A stretch of 64,000 nt of DNA from Akkermansia muciniphila (GTDB lineage: Bacteria; Verrucomicrobiota; Verrucomicrobiia; Verrucomicrobiales; Akkermansiaceae): positions 62,001 to 126,000 of the forward strand of contig CAMCIC010000002.1 in assembly GCA_945874895.1 (NCBI GenBank), read 5' to 3'. The notes beneath the pieces were generated by a model. The model was not told where the DNA came from. It worked only from the letters and a program-made list of their open reading frames with translations, and searched no databases. Positions within the stretch are counted from its first letter, which is position 1, and every line of letters begins with the position of its first letter. Both the position numbers and the translations under genes were made by a program. Positions 1 through 8,351 of the stretch are shown piece after piece.

Positions 1-767
1 CCGGGCATGGCAGAGGCGGCCACGATCCAAAATGCGGCACTGGAAATATCGCCCGGCACACGGAAGTCGCGCGCTTGAGGTGTTTGCCCACCGGTCAAGC
101 GGATGGCCTGGCCCTCGCGCTGTGTTTGCACCCCAAAGGCCTCGAGCATGCGCTCGGTATGGTCTCGAGTTTCCGCCGGCTGAATCACGGTTGTCACACC
201 TTCACAAAACAGCCCCGCGAGTAGCACTGCGCTCTTTACCTGAGCACTGGCTACCGGCATTGTGTAGGAAATCGGCTGCAAGGAACAACCGTGGATACGC
301 AAAGGCGCGCATCCGGTTTTTTCACCAAGGGCATCGATCTTGGCGCCCATTTGCGAAAGCGGATTGATCACCCGCCCCATAGGACGTGAGGACAAAGATT
401 CGTCTCCGAACAATTCGCATTCGAAGGGCTGGGCTGCCAGCAATCCCGCCAACAAGCGCATGCCGGTGCCGGAATTGCCGCAATCAATGGGCTTCTGCGG
501 CGCCTGGAGCTTGCCCTTTCGACCGTGGATGCGCAAGGCGATAGGCCCGAAGCCGACCATCTCCTCCAACACCTCATACGAAACCCCTGCCGCCGCCATG
601 GCATGCAGCGTATTGAGACAATCCTCACTGGGCAAAAAATTGCGAATCAACGAATCGCCGTCGGCAAGCCCGGCAATGATCGCGGCGCGGTGTGACATGC
701 TTTTGTCTCCTGGCACGCTCAATTCCGCTTGCAGGCTCTGGATGGCTTTTACTTGAAAATGACTCAT
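1..767 (-). CDS. aroA: 3-phosphoshikimate 1-carboxyvinyltransferase (EPSP synthase), N-terminal part
   Basis: This gene runs off the left edge, so only about the first 255 of the usual ~430 residues are present. EPSP synthase joins phosphoenolpyruvate to shikimate-3-phosphate in chorismate and aromatic amino acid synthesis, in the cytoplasm. The translation from the ATG at 765-767 starts MSHFQVKAIQSL and shows the family landmarks in order: GDKSMSHR at about residues 21-28, GNSGTGMRLL, SAQVKSAVLLAG, ETRDHTERML and DISSAAFW. The frame has no stop down to base 1. It is divergent from the transglutaminase-like gene. No break or missing key residue is visible in the part present. Confidence 0.95.
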   Translation of the reverse strand, partial: MSHFQVKAIQSLQAELSVPGDKSMSHRAAIIAGLADGDSLIRNFLPSEDCLNTLHAMAAAGVSYEVLEEMVGFGPIALRIHGRKGKLQAPQKPIDCGNSGTGMRLLAGLLAAQPFECELFGDESLSSRPMGRVINPLSQMGAKIDALGEKTGCAPLRIHGCSLQPISYTMPVASAQVKSAVLLAGLFCEGVTTVIQPAETRDHTERMLEAFGVQTQREGQAIRLTGGQTPQARDFRVPGDISSAAFWIVAASAMP

Positions 768-945
768 TCGCGATGTGATGGAGGATGAAATCGGCCATAC
801 GCCATCGACCCTTGGATCCCATGCGCGCAAGCCGCAGACATCCAAGCGAAGAAGCCGAAAATTGCAAGCCCATTCCCCGCTCGTTTTGCGCAATTCATGG
901 TATTTTTGCCATCGCCAAACGAAGCAACATTTGCGAAAAAAACCC

Positions 946-2124
946 ATGCGTTTGCCTCTGCTTGTGGTCTGTCTGCTCCATATTCCTATCTTTTCCGCAG
1001 AAACGACTCTGCCCCCCACCCTCGCGATGCGCATCGAAAAGGAACAGGCATCCTCCAAAGAATTCAAGACAGCCTGGCAGCAATGCCCTGCCGAACAGCG
1101 CCCCGGCATGGAATTCCTGCTGATCCACATGTCCACCCGCGATGCCTCTTCGCTCCCATCGGAATTTCTGTTAGAAAATATCAAACTCGCCTATCAAGCA
1201 CGTCAAGAGATGCCATGGGGCAAGGACATTCCCGACGAGATTTTTTTCAATGACGTATTGCCCTACGCCGTGCTCGATGAGAAACGCGACAACTGGCGTG
1301 CGGATTTTTACCAGCGCTTCAAGAAAATCGCCGGTGATGCGACCACCTCTTCCCAGGCCTTGGAGCGCATCAATGCCGCCATCGCCAAGGAATTGGGCGT
1401 GGAATACAACACCAAGCGCCGCGCGCCGAACCAGGGTCCCCACGAGTCGATGAAACTGAAAATGGCCTCCTGCACGGGGCTATCCATCCTGCTGGCCGAT
1501 GCTCTGCGTTCCGTCTGCATCCCCTGCCGCATCGCTGGCACCGCGATGTGGACAACGAAGGAAGGCAATCACAATTGGAACGAAGTCTGGCTGCCCGAGC
1601 ACAAGCGCTGGCTTTTTACCGAATACCATCCGGATAAAAATGGCCTCGATCACGGTTGGCTGATGGCCGATGCCGCTCGCGGTGTCCCGGGATCGGTCGC
1701 CCATGGCGTGTATGCGACCTCTTGGAAAAAAACCAACGCGCATTTCCCGATGATCTGGAACATGAGAGACACTAGCGTAGCGGGTGTGGATGTCACGCAG
1801 CGCTACATCGATCTCGGAGCCAAGACCATGATCCAACCGGGCGACTGCGAATTGCGCATCGATGCCTTCCTCCTTCAAGCTGATGGCAGCAAAAAACGCG
1901 AGGCGCTCGACGTGGAAGTCCGTCAATTCGACGTGGTCGTAGCTAAAGGAAAAACCCCTTCTACGACTGCAGACATGAACGATTTTCTGAGCATCCGTGT
2001 CCCGCAAGGAGTGCGTTACCAAGTCGTCATCCCCACAGATAACCCCAATCGTCCGCGCGCGATAGAAGCGATCGCGCCGAAGAACAAAGATGAGTTTCTA
2101 CGCGTGAAACTGGAGGTGAAATAA
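946..2124 (+). CDS. Secreted transglutaminase-like (papain-fold) domain protein
   Basis: The protein is 392 residues from the ATG at 946. That start was chosen because it opens directly with a signal peptide (MRLPLLVVCLLHIPIFSAE); the open frame extends 57 codons further upstream but that part looks noncoding. A transglutaminase-like core follows: Cys176 in SCTGLS, His209 in GNHNWNEVW and an acidic residue near 230 (EYHPD), matching the Cys-His-Asp arrangement of the family. Members act as proteases or amidases on proteins or peptidoglycan; the substrate here cannot be read from sequence. The region after about 290 looks like a beta-sandwich tail. It stands alone, between aroA (divergent) and rpsD (convergent). 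Confidence 0.8.
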   Translation: MRLPLLVVCLLHIPIFSAETTLPPTLAMRIEKEQASSKEFKTAWQQCPAEQRPGMEFLLIHMSTRDASSLPSEFLLENIKLAYQARQEMPWGKDIPDEIFFNDVLPYAVLDEKRDNWRADFYQRFKKIAGDATTSSQALERINAAIAKELGVEYNTKRRAPNQGPHESMKLKMASCTGLSILLADALRSVCIPCRIAGTAMWTTKEGNHNWNEVWLPEHKRWLFTEYHPDKNGLDHGWLMADAARGVPGSVAHGVYATSWKKTNAHFPMIWNMRDTSVAGVDVTQRYIDLGAKTMIQPGDCELRIDAFLLQADGSKKREALDVEVRQFDVVVAKGKTPSTTADMNDFLSIRVPQGVRYQVVIPTDNPNRPRAIEAIAPKNKDEFLRVKLEVK

Positions 2125-2183
2125 ACTCAGGGTCTCATCATTTGAACTCAGGCTTAGAGGCATAGTGACTCCGCCACGGCAAC

Positions 2184-2215
2184 AAAAAACCTCGCGACCC
2201 GAAGGTGGCGAGGTT
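2184..2215 (-). terminator. Intrinsic terminator of the rpsM-rpsK-rpsD run
   Basis: Read on the minus strand, an 8-bp stem AACCTCGC/GCGAGGTT continues past one mismatch as ACC/GGT, closes on a UUCG tetraloop and runs into TTTTTT. It lies 22 bases after the rpsD stop and so ends the ribosomal protein transcript. The plus-strand side has only a weak T run. Confidence 0.9.
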
Positions 2216-2237
2216 CTTTGGTTCGTTGCGAGAACGA

Positions 2238-2849
2238 TTAGCGGGAGTAGAGCTCCACGATGAGCTGCTCATTCACCATTGGATCGATGTCCGAACGCTC
2301 AGGCACGCGGGAGATGGTGCCTTCCAGAGCGGCGCGATCGAGAGTCAACCAATCGACCAATGGCACGGCTTGGGTGAGATCGAGCATGCGCAGACCCATT
2401 TGCTGAGATGAGGGCTTTGCGGCGAGTTTGATCACATCACCGGCTTTGCACTCGTAGCTGGCCACATCGACCACTTTGCCATTGACCAGGACGTGACCGT
2501 GATTGACCAACTGACGGGCTGCTTGGCGAGTATTGCCAAAACCGAGGCGGTAGCAAACATTGTCGAGGCGCAGCTCAAGCAATTGAAGGATGATTTCACC
2601 TGTGATGCCACGACGGCGTGCGGCTTCCTCGTAGTATCCGCGGAATTGTTTCTCGAGAACTCCGTATTGAAAGCGGAGCTTTTGTTTCTCGCCGAGAGCC
2701 ACCGAGTATTCACTCTTTTTCTTACGACCTGCGCGAATGCCGTGCTGACCGGGTGGGAAATTGCGACGCTCCAACGACTTGTTGGAACCAAACAACGGCA
2801 CACCGAAGCGGCGGCTGATTCTTGTGCGGGGACCTGTGTAACGTGCCAT
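2238..2849 (-). CDS. rpsD: 30S ribosomal protein S4
   Basis: S4 is a primary 16S rRNA binder that starts assembly of the 30S body. The 203 residues are full length. The start MARYTGPRTRISRRFGVPLFG, the FPPGQHG motif and the S4 RNA-binding domain (LELRLDNVCYRLGFGNTRQAARQLVNHGHVLVNG, here at about 95-128) are typical. The N-terminal segment carries no zinc-binding Cys cluster, so this is the Cys-less form. It is the last gene of a minus-strand run after rpsM and rpsK and is followed at once by a strong terminator. The usual downstream rpoA and rplQ are absent. Confidence 0.98.
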   Translation of the reverse strand: MARYTGPRTRISRRFGVPLFGSNKSLERRNFPPGQHGIRAGRKKKSEYSVALGEKQKLRFQYGVLEKQFRGYYEEAARRRGITGEIILQLLELRLDNVCYRLGFGNTRQAARQLVNHGHVLVNGKVVDVASYECKAGDVIKLAAKPSSQQMGLRMLDLTQAVPLVDWLTLDRAALEGTISRVPERSDIDPMVNEQLIVELYSR

Positions 2850-2873
2850 GATCTTGAGTGGTAAAAGTGGGGA

Positions 2874-3389
2874 TTAGACGCGACGGGCTTTCTTTGGACG
2901 GCAACCGTTGTGTGGAACGGGAGTCACATCGTCGATCGAGATGATTTCGATACCGATGGTTTGCACGGCACGAACAGCGGACTCACGACCGGAGCCGGGG
3001 CCCTTGACGCGGACTTCCGCTTCGCGAAGACCGTGACCCATGGCTTGGCGGCAAGCATCTTGGCAAACGACCTGAGCGGCATATGCAGTGCTCTTACGAG
3101 AACCTTTGAAGCCCATTTTGCCAGCGCTGGACCAGCCGAGGGCATTGCCCAGAGCGTCCGTTACGGAAACGAGAGTGTTGTTGAAAGTGGAAGTGACATG
3201 CACGATCCCCTTGGTGATGTTTTTCGAGCCTTTGGCCTTGTGAATCTTGATGACCGGCTCCTCACCACCGGCGATCTCAGCGAAAATGTCGCGACGCTCA
3301 TCTTTTTTCGGAGCCACCACTTCTGCGGCTGGAGCTTCCACGGGAGCTGCTGCTTGCGGCTCAATTGCATTATTGTTTTCCTCAGACAT
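2874..3389 (-). CDS. rpsK: 30S ribosomal protein S11 with a long N-terminal extension
   Basis: S11 sits on the 30S platform near the mRNA exit. The conserved body begins around [12 protein letters not shown] (residues 60-71) and ends [13 protein letters not shown], as in all S11 proteins. The total of 171 residues exceeds the usual ~125-130. The excess is an N-terminal Ala/Pro/Glu-rich segment of about 45 residues ([20 protein letters not shown]...) followed by a charged KKDERRDIF stretch. No methionine lies close to the conserved body, so a late start does not remove the extension. It lies 16 bases after rpsM and 24 bases before rpsD, in one operon. Confidence 0.97.
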   Translation of the reverse strand: MSEENNNAIEPQAAAPVEAPAAEVVAPKKDERRDIFAEIAGGEEPVIKIHKAKGSKNITKGIVHVTSTFNNTLVSVTDALGNALGWSSAGKMGFKGSRKSTAYAAQVVCQDACRQAMGHGLREAEVRVKGPGSGRESAVRAVQTIGIEIISIDDVTPVPHNGCRPKKARRV

Positions 3390-3405
3390 AGTAATGGAGA
3401 TCTAA

Positions 3406-3774
3406 TTATTTCTTCACACCCACGGTCTTCTTCTTGCCCTTGCGGGTGCGGGCGTTGGTGCGGGTGCGCTGACCACGGACAGGCAAACCACGCTTGTGAC
3501 GGATGCCACGGTAGCAGTTGATTGAGGTGAGACGCTTCAGAGCGACCTGACGTTCACGGCGAAGGTCACCTTCGATGGCGATGCCGTTGCTTTGGATCGC
3601 TTGGGCGATTTTCACGAGTTGCTCCTCGGAAAGCTGACCCGTGCGGATATCGGGATCAATCCCGGCTTGTTCGAGGATCTTCGTGGCAGTCGGGCGACCG
3701 ATGCCATAAATGAACGGAAGAGAAGCTTCGATGCGCTTCTCATTAGGAATTTCTATACCGAAAATGCGGGCCAT
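3406..3774 (-). CDS. rpsM: 30S ribosomal protein S13
   Basis: S13 lies in the 30S head and contacts the P-site tRNA and the 50S bridge. The start at 3774 gives 122 residues beginning [14 protein letters not shown], the normal S13 N terminus. An in-frame ATG 32 codons upstream would add a segment with no resemblance to S13 and is rejected. The H2TH region ([11 protein letters not shown]) and the basic tail ([17 protein letters not shown]) are present. There is no clear Shine-Dalgarno just ahead of the chosen start. It is first in the rpsM-rpsK-rpsD run; no rpmJ is found in the 142 bases upstream. Confidence 0.97.
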   Translation of the reverse strand: MARIFGIEIPNEKRIEASLPFIYGIGRPTATKILEQAGIDPDIRTGQLSEEQLVKIAQAIQSNGIAIEGDLRRERQVALKRLTSINCYRGIRHKRGLPVRGQRTRTNARTRKGKKKTVGVKK

Positions 3775-3916
3775 GATATTTGCGTAGATTCGCGTTGAGG
3801 CGCATGCAACAGAGTCGATGAAGCGATGCGGGGCGGCGTTGATACCAGAGTTAGATGTACTGGCAAGCATGAAATGAAAAAAAAATGATTTTTTCTTCGA
3901 ATCAGGGGGATTTTTT

Positions 3917-4405
3917 TCATTTTTGCGTGTTTTCGGTCGATTCTGCGGTAAAATTGCCGTTTTCCCATGCCCAGGCCACGAGTTTTTCCTGCGCTTGTTC
4001 CATCACGTTCCTAACTTCTGGCGCATCATCCAAATGCCCTGCCAAGTGCAGCATGCCATGGATGATGTAGCGGAGCAATTCCCGCATCAGCGGCTCACCA
4101 TGTTCTTGCGCTTGGCGTTGAGCGACCGCAGGACAAATGATCAATTCACCATGCAAAAAAGTAATCACATCCGTTTCTCCGGGAACATTCATGAACTCGC
4201 GATGAATGCGGTCCGATTCGACGGTATCGACGAACGCTATTTCTAACAACTCGAGTTCGTCGAGATGATGTGCCTCGCATTGATACGATGTCAACAAGGG
4301 CAAGACTTGCGCTGTGGCGAGGCGCAAAACATCCAACGATTCATCCGAGAGCGGAACCTGCTGCTGGTGGTCGATAATCTCCACGTCCCATGTCTTACTC
4401 CTCAT
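3917..4405 (-). CDS. ybeY: Endoribonuclease YbeY (rRNA maturation factor)
   Basis: YbeY is a metal-dependent RNase used in 16S rRNA 3' maturation and ribosome quality control. The start at 4405 ([10 protein letters not shown]) gives 162 residues and overlaps the end of the HD gene by 11 bases; an earlier ATG at 4456 would overlap by 62. Family marks are [11 protein letters not shown] and the metal motif HGMLHLAGH. In the textbook motif the third ligand is a His six residues after the second; here that place holds Asp ([12 protein letters not shown]), a variant I recall from other phyla. Pairing with a 7TM-HD protein is a widespread arrangement; the usual third partner phoH is instead at 33.6 kb. 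Confidence 0.93.
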   Translation of the reverse strand: MRSKTWDVEIIDHQQQVPLSDESLDVLRLATAQVLPLLTSYQCEAHHLDELELLEIAFVDTVESDRIHREFMNVPGETDVITFLHGELIICPAVAQRQAQEHGEPLMRELLRYIIHGMLHLAGHLDDAPEVRNVMEQAQEKLVAWAWENGNFTAESTENTQK

Positions 4406-6026
4406 GGGATGGTCGGACTGTGGATTTGGCTCCCGCCGATTTGCGTTCTCCGGCATCTTCTGTTTTTGTGTAGCTGATGCGACTGTGCATCATACTGCGC
4501 AGGGTAGTAGCAAAGCTGTCGCGCACCTTAGATAACTCGCGCAGAGTAAGTGAGCAATCATCGAGTTGGCCATCGGCCAGACGGGCGCGAACGATGTCAT
4601 CCACCAGACCTCGAATCTTGATCGGGTTGGGTTTTTGCAAACTGCGTGAGGCGCTTTCGATGGCATCGGCCAAGCTAAGAATGCCCGTCTCTTTGGATCG
4701 GGGCCGCGGGCCGGGATAGCGGAAGTTTTTATCGTCGATCTGTGGCAAGTCTTCTTCGTTCTCCAATCCCTTGTCCACCTTGTCTTCTTCCTTCGCCTTG
4801 AGTTCTTGGCATTTGCGATAGAAATAATAAACCATGCTATCGCCATGGTGCTCGAGAATCGCATCGATGATGCGCGGATTGAGTTTGTACTTGAGAGCCA
4901 TATCCACGCCATCTTTGACGTGGGCGATGATGACGAGAGAGCTCATCGTGGGAGTCAGTGCATCATGGGGATTCTCCATACCATCTGCCTGATTCTCGAT
5001 AAAATATTCCGGTTTCTTCAGCTTGCCCACGTCGTGAAAATAGGCGCATGCACGGCACAAGGCGGCATTCGCACCGATCGCCTCCGCTGCCGACTCCGCG
5101 AGCGATGCCACGACCAAGCTGTGATGAAATGTGCCAGGGGCATCCAACTGCATTTGTTTTAGCAACGGATGATTCAGATCACAAAGTTCGAGCCAGCTGA
5201 TGTTCGTGGTGAGAGAAAAAGCACCTTCGAGCATAGGTAGCAGACCGCTGACAATCAGCGCCGTAGTAAATCCGACGCCGAAGGCAACGGCGCACATCGT
5301 GCCGTCCGATGTCCATTGCTGCTGATGATTCCCATCCAAGACATGCAAGATGTGACCATAGATCACACCGAACAAGAGCGAGAGCCCCCCTGCATAGATG
5401 CCTGAGCGAAGCAACTGCGCCCGCTTGCGTACCCGACTGGTGAGCACCACGACAGCCATGCAACAGGCAAGGCTCGTGATCAGATAGACCACCATTTCGC
5501 TCGAAGGCATCAACAGGGTCCCGGCGATGCTAACAAAAATCGCGCTAAAAGTCCCGGCGCGCCGCCCCAGCAAAACCGAGTGAACCATGGGTGCAAGAGC
5601 AAACGGAATGAGCAGCAACTGATATTCCTTGCGCCATTGGTAGGTGGCCACCCAATGGGAAATCCAACAAACCACACCGAGATGCAACAACAAGCCTCCC
5701 AGAAGCAACAAGGCCACACTGTTCTTGCGCATCAAATCGCGATGATTCAATCGCAACATGATCACGGCCGTGATAGCGACGACAGCCGCACTCATGATCT
5801 GCTGCCAGAGTTGCTCGGACCACTTGCCCACCTCATCGTGAGGCTGTTGTGTTACCAGTGCGATGAGACTCACCACAAAGGCGACGATCAACAGCCACTG
5901 GATCCAACGCGCATTTCCCAACAGAGATACGATGCGCCCTTCCGCATCATAGACGCGACGCTTTTTTCCGGAAGACAGACCCTGCTGTGCCAACTTCCAT
6001 CGTTTGAACGCATCCCAAAATCCCAC
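4395..6026 (-). CDS. 7TM-HD family phosphohydrolase (PgpH/YqfF-like)
   Basis: This is a membrane protein of 543 residues with a GTG start. A short cytoplasmic N terminus is followed by hydrophobic segments between about 45 and 265, then a cytoplasmic HD domain with FHHSLVVASLAE, FHDVGK, EHHGDS and a later LADAIES, the metal-ligand pattern of HD phosphohydrolases. The closest family I recognise is the PgpH type, which cleaves cyclic di-AMP. PgpH proteins are usually near 700 residues because of a large extracytoplasmic 7TMR-HDED domain; that domain is missing here. It lies directly upstream of and overlaps ybeY, as in many bacteria. No c-di-AMP cyclase is in the window, so the substrate is inferred. 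Confidence 0.85.
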   Translation of the reverse strand: MGFWDAFKRWKLAQQGLSSGKKRRVYDAEGRIVSLLGNARWIQWLLIVAFVVSLIALVTQQPHDEVGKWSEQLWQQIMSAAVVAITAVIMLRLNHRDLMRKNSVALLLLGGLLLHLGVVCWISHWVATYQWRKEYQLLLIPFALAPMVHSVLLGRRAGTFSAIFVSIAGTLLMPSSEMVVYLITSLACCMAVVVLTSRVRKRAQLLRSGIYAGGLSLLFGVIYGHILHVLDGNHQQQWTSDGTMCAVAFGVGFTTALIVSGLLPMLEGAFSLTTNISWLELCDLNHPLLKQMQLDAPGTFHHSLVVASLAESAAEAIGANAALCRACAYFHDVGKLKKPEYFIENQADGMENPHDALTPTMSSLVIIAHVKDGVDMALKYKLNPRIIDAILEHHGDSMVYYFYRKCQELKAKEEDKVDKGLENEEDLPQIDDKNFRYPGPRPRSKETGILSLADAIESASRSLQKPNPIKIRGLVDDIVRARLADGQLDDCSLTLRELSKVRDSFATTLRSMMHSRISYTKTEDAGERKSAGAKSTVRPSHEE

Positions 6027-6195
6027 GGCTCGATTTGATTGTGTTAGCTGGCGAAAGCGAATTCAACACTCACTGTCGCAGGCGGCAAAAGCTACGTAGC
6101 AAGCGGCAGCATGGCAAGAATAGTTTATCAAACACCCGTTTCACAGCAATGCCCTGCCATCCGCATACAGAAGCACCTGGGGCAATCTGTATCAC

Positions 6196-6420
6196 TCAAG
6201 CAGCGATTTCGTAAAACTCGGCGATCTTTTTGAAAATCCTATCGCGTCTTTCGCGGGCCTTTTCCAAATCCTTTGTTTTCAGAGAAAAACGCATTCTCTC
6301 CGAGGTCGCATCCGATTTGTGAATCGTCACGTGACACCACCAGATGCCGCGGTTGTTCCAAAGATGATGATTGGCGTTATCATCGTTGATTTTCATGACG
6401 ATTTTCGAGGTTTTCTTCAT
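6196..6420 (-). CDS. Small protein, tandem paralogue 1 (integrase arm-domain-like)
   Basis: This 74-residue protein is 42 of 58 residues identical (my alignment) to the product at 6508-6738 on the same strand. The shared core is NNRG(I/V)WWCH(V/L)TIH, then RMRFSLKT, then EKAR, then RRDRIF. The pattern of a short WW-containing beta hairpin followed by SLKT.D.EKAR..RD resembles the N-terminal arm-DNA-binding segment of tyrosine recombinases, but no catalytic domain follows. Function is unknown; DNA binding is an inference. An 8-bp inverted repeat (GATCTGTA/TACAGATC) lies in the gap between the two genes. Confidence 0.6.
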   Translation of the reverse strand: MKKTSKIVMKINDDNANHHLWNNRGIWWCHVTIHKSDATSERMRFSLKTKDLEKARERRDRIFKKIAEFYEIAA

Positions 6421-6507
6421 GCATGAAAATTTTTGCGTGATCTGTATGACATCTGCAACAAAAAAAAACAGAAATTGGTACAGATCTGCTAATCAGTACA
6501 GAATCGA

Positions 6508-6738
6508 TCAAGCGGCGCAATGGGGTGTTTCGCCCAACTGCTGGAAGATGCGATCACGACGAGTGCGTGCTTTTTCGATGTCGCGAGTTTTGAGTGAAAA
6601 GCGCATACGCTTGGCCGTGCCATCGGATTGGTGAATCGTCAGATGGCACCACCAGACACCGCGATTGTTCCACAAATGATGGTTTTCATTGGCGTCATTC
6701 ACGCGCAGCGACAACTTGGTGACGGTATTTGTGCTCAT
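6508..6738 (-). CDS. Small protein, tandem paralogue 2 (integrase arm-domain-like)
   Basis: This 76-residue protein is the upstream copy of the tandem pair; see 6196-6420. It differs mostly by conservative changes (I/V, L/I, K/R), which points to selection on both copies rather than decay. The C-terminal end (QQLGETPHCAA) diverges, though the last Ala-Ala and the DNA just around the stop are similar in both copies, so the duplicated unit includes 3' flanking sequence. No transposase, integrase or att-like repeat is adjacent. A cytoplasmic DNA-binding or decoy role is possible but not shown. Confidence 0.6.
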   Translation of the reverse strand: MSTNTVTKLSLRVNDANENHHLWNNRGVWWCHLTIHQSDGTAKRMRFSLKTRDIEKARTRRDRIFQQLGETPHCAA

Positions 6739-6791
6739 AGGGTTTACACGTCCACACTACTCTCGCTCCCTATTTTCGTCCATGTGACTAC

Positions 6792-6816
6792 GCGCAAAAA
6801 AAATGTGTTTTTGCGC
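6792..6816. repeat. Perfect inverted repeat, possible operator or terminator
   Basis: GCGCAAAAA and TTTTTGCGC are separated by 7 bases. It lies 14 bases past the stop of the PLP-enzyme gene and 53 bases upstream of the start of the 76-residue microprotein. The T run is inside the stem, unlike a standard intrinsic terminator, so an operator for the microprotein pair is equally possible. Confidence 0.35.
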
Positions 6817-6830
6817 AAATCCAACAATCC

Positions 6831-8300
6831 TTACAATGCATCGAGAGCATCGCGAAAGGCATCACAGATGACCTGCGCGCCCTCGCTGCCGACACTTACA
6901 CGGAGTAGATGGCTAGGCACACCGCAACCTTCAGCCCACGGCAGTTCACGGTAGTGAGCCAACAACGTGTAGGGACAAACCAGTGTGAACGGAGTGCCGA
7001 ACGATGGTCCCTTGCTAAATTTGATGGAGTCGTATAATTTAGCGGTTTTTTTCGGAGACTTCAGTGCAAAAGACAATAATCCGCCGTAACCTCCATCGGG
7101 TTTGCGCAAGGCATCGTATTCCGTGCGGCAAGTGACGGATGGATGCCACACTTTATCGACGGCGGGATGCGATTGGAGCAATCCCACCAAGGCCAGTGCG
7201 CTTTCATTGGCCGCATGCCACAATGGTTCGCTGTGACGCAGATTGGATAGCAATGCCAAGCTGTCACCCGCATACAAGGGAGCGCATTCGCTGACTTCAC
7301 CAGCAAGAGATACGGAGAAGTCCGCGCTGAAGGGGCTATCCTCACGCACACATGCCATACCAGCCATCACATCACCCGCACCAGAGATCCATTTCGTGAG
7401 ACTAGTCGTTACGACATCGGCATAACGAAGCACTTCGACATTGCCGGGACAAGCGGTGGAGTCATCGATGATGAGAGGCGTGCCGCTCAATCGACAGGCC
7501 TCAGCGATGACAGGAAGATTCACCGTACGCAGCAAGGGGTTGCTGGGAACCTCCAGAAACACCCCGGCAAATTCACCTTGGCGCACGCGATGCAAGGCTT
7601 CGTCGAGCGACTCGCCTTCTCCCTGATTCAAAAAAACCACGCCGTTGCCGAACATCTCTTGGACTTTCAAGCAGTCCACGTAGGGAAATTCGATCTGTAG
7701 TGTTTTTTTCCCCATGCGTAAGCCGGGCAAACTTCGCAGCACGGAGGTGCAGGCTGCCATACCGCTGGCGAACACAAAAATCTGGTCTTTGCCGACCCCG
7801 ACGATCTTGCCAATTTTCGCACGGAGAATTTTCGAGCGACCGGAAGGCGCGGGATTACCGTCGAGGATGTCCATGGCTTGTCGGCTACTGACCACTTCTC
7901 CGGAGAAACGCCAGTAATCGATAGCGACCTGCGCCGCTTTTTCCGGAACGATGAGCGCCTGCAAACCGTGAAAACTAGCGACTCGCGTGGCCACCTCCGC
8001 GCGGCGCTCAACAAAGCGTTGGGCCCGCTGGGCTGACACTCTTGAAGGAAAAAGCATCACCGATTGACCATCGCCGGCCAGTTCTTTTTTTGCCACCTCA
8101 AACAAACGTTCCACAGCGGGATGACGGAAAAACCTTGGATATCCCGCGCGCATTTTACGGACAACGCGATCGCGACCTTCCTCGTAATCCAGCACGGCTT
8201 TCCAGTTCGGCAGACACACCGAGACGGCGTGGAGGGAATCGGGAATTGCAATGCCAAGATCCTCTTCACTCCACGCTGGGTTTTCTTTCAGGTCGCGCAT
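6831..8300 (-). CDS. Cys/Met-metabolism PLP-dependent enzyme (cystathionine gamma-synthase-like)
   Basis: This is a 489-residue cytoplasmic enzyme. The C-terminal ~340 residues carry the family fold: FASGMAACTSVL (about 178-188, cofactor phosphate binding), IIDDSTACPGN (cofactor ring Asp near 280) and TTSLTKWISGAGD with the Schiff-base Lys at 303. The sequence resembles fungal-type cystathionine gamma-synthases, which also carry an extra N-terminal domain; here about 140 residues precede the PLP core. The likely role is transsulfuration toward cystathionine/methionine, but gamma-lyase or O-acylhomoserine sulfhydrylase activity cannot be excluded. It follows the MpaB-type gene by 51 bases on the same strand. 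Confidence 0.8.
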   Translation of the reverse strand: MRDLKENPAWSEEDLGIAIPDSLHAVSVCLPNWKAVLDYEEGRDRVVRKMRAGYPRFFRHPAVERLFEVAKKELAGDGQSVMLFPSRVSAQRAQRFVERRAEVATRVASFHGLQALIVPEKAAQVAIDYWRFSGEVVSSRQAMDILDGNPAPSGRSKILRAKIGKIVGVGKDQIFVFASGMAACTSVLRSLPGLRMGKKTLQIEFPYVDCLKVQEMFGNGVVFLNQGEGESLDEALHRVRQGEFAGVFLEVPSNPLLRTVNLPVIAEACRLSGTPLIIDDSTACPGNVEVLRYADVVTTSLTKWISGAGDVMAGMACVREDSPFSADFSVSLAGEVSECAPLYAGDSLALLSNLRHSEPLWHAANESALALVGLLQSHPAVDKVWHPSVTCRTEYDALRKPDGGYGGLLSFALKSPKKTAKLYDSIKFSKGPSFGTPFTLVCPYTLLAHYRELPWAEGCGVPSHLLRVSVGSEGAQVICDAFRDALDAL

Positions 8301-8351
8301 TGCTGCTCAGTGGTTACCAGCCACCCACCCACTTGCCAAGAAAAAAGATGA

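Noticed and set aside
3775-3870. In-frame 32-codon extension of rpsM
   Set aside because: It does not resemble S13, whose normal start is MAR(I)xG; the extension has no ribosome-binding site advantage.
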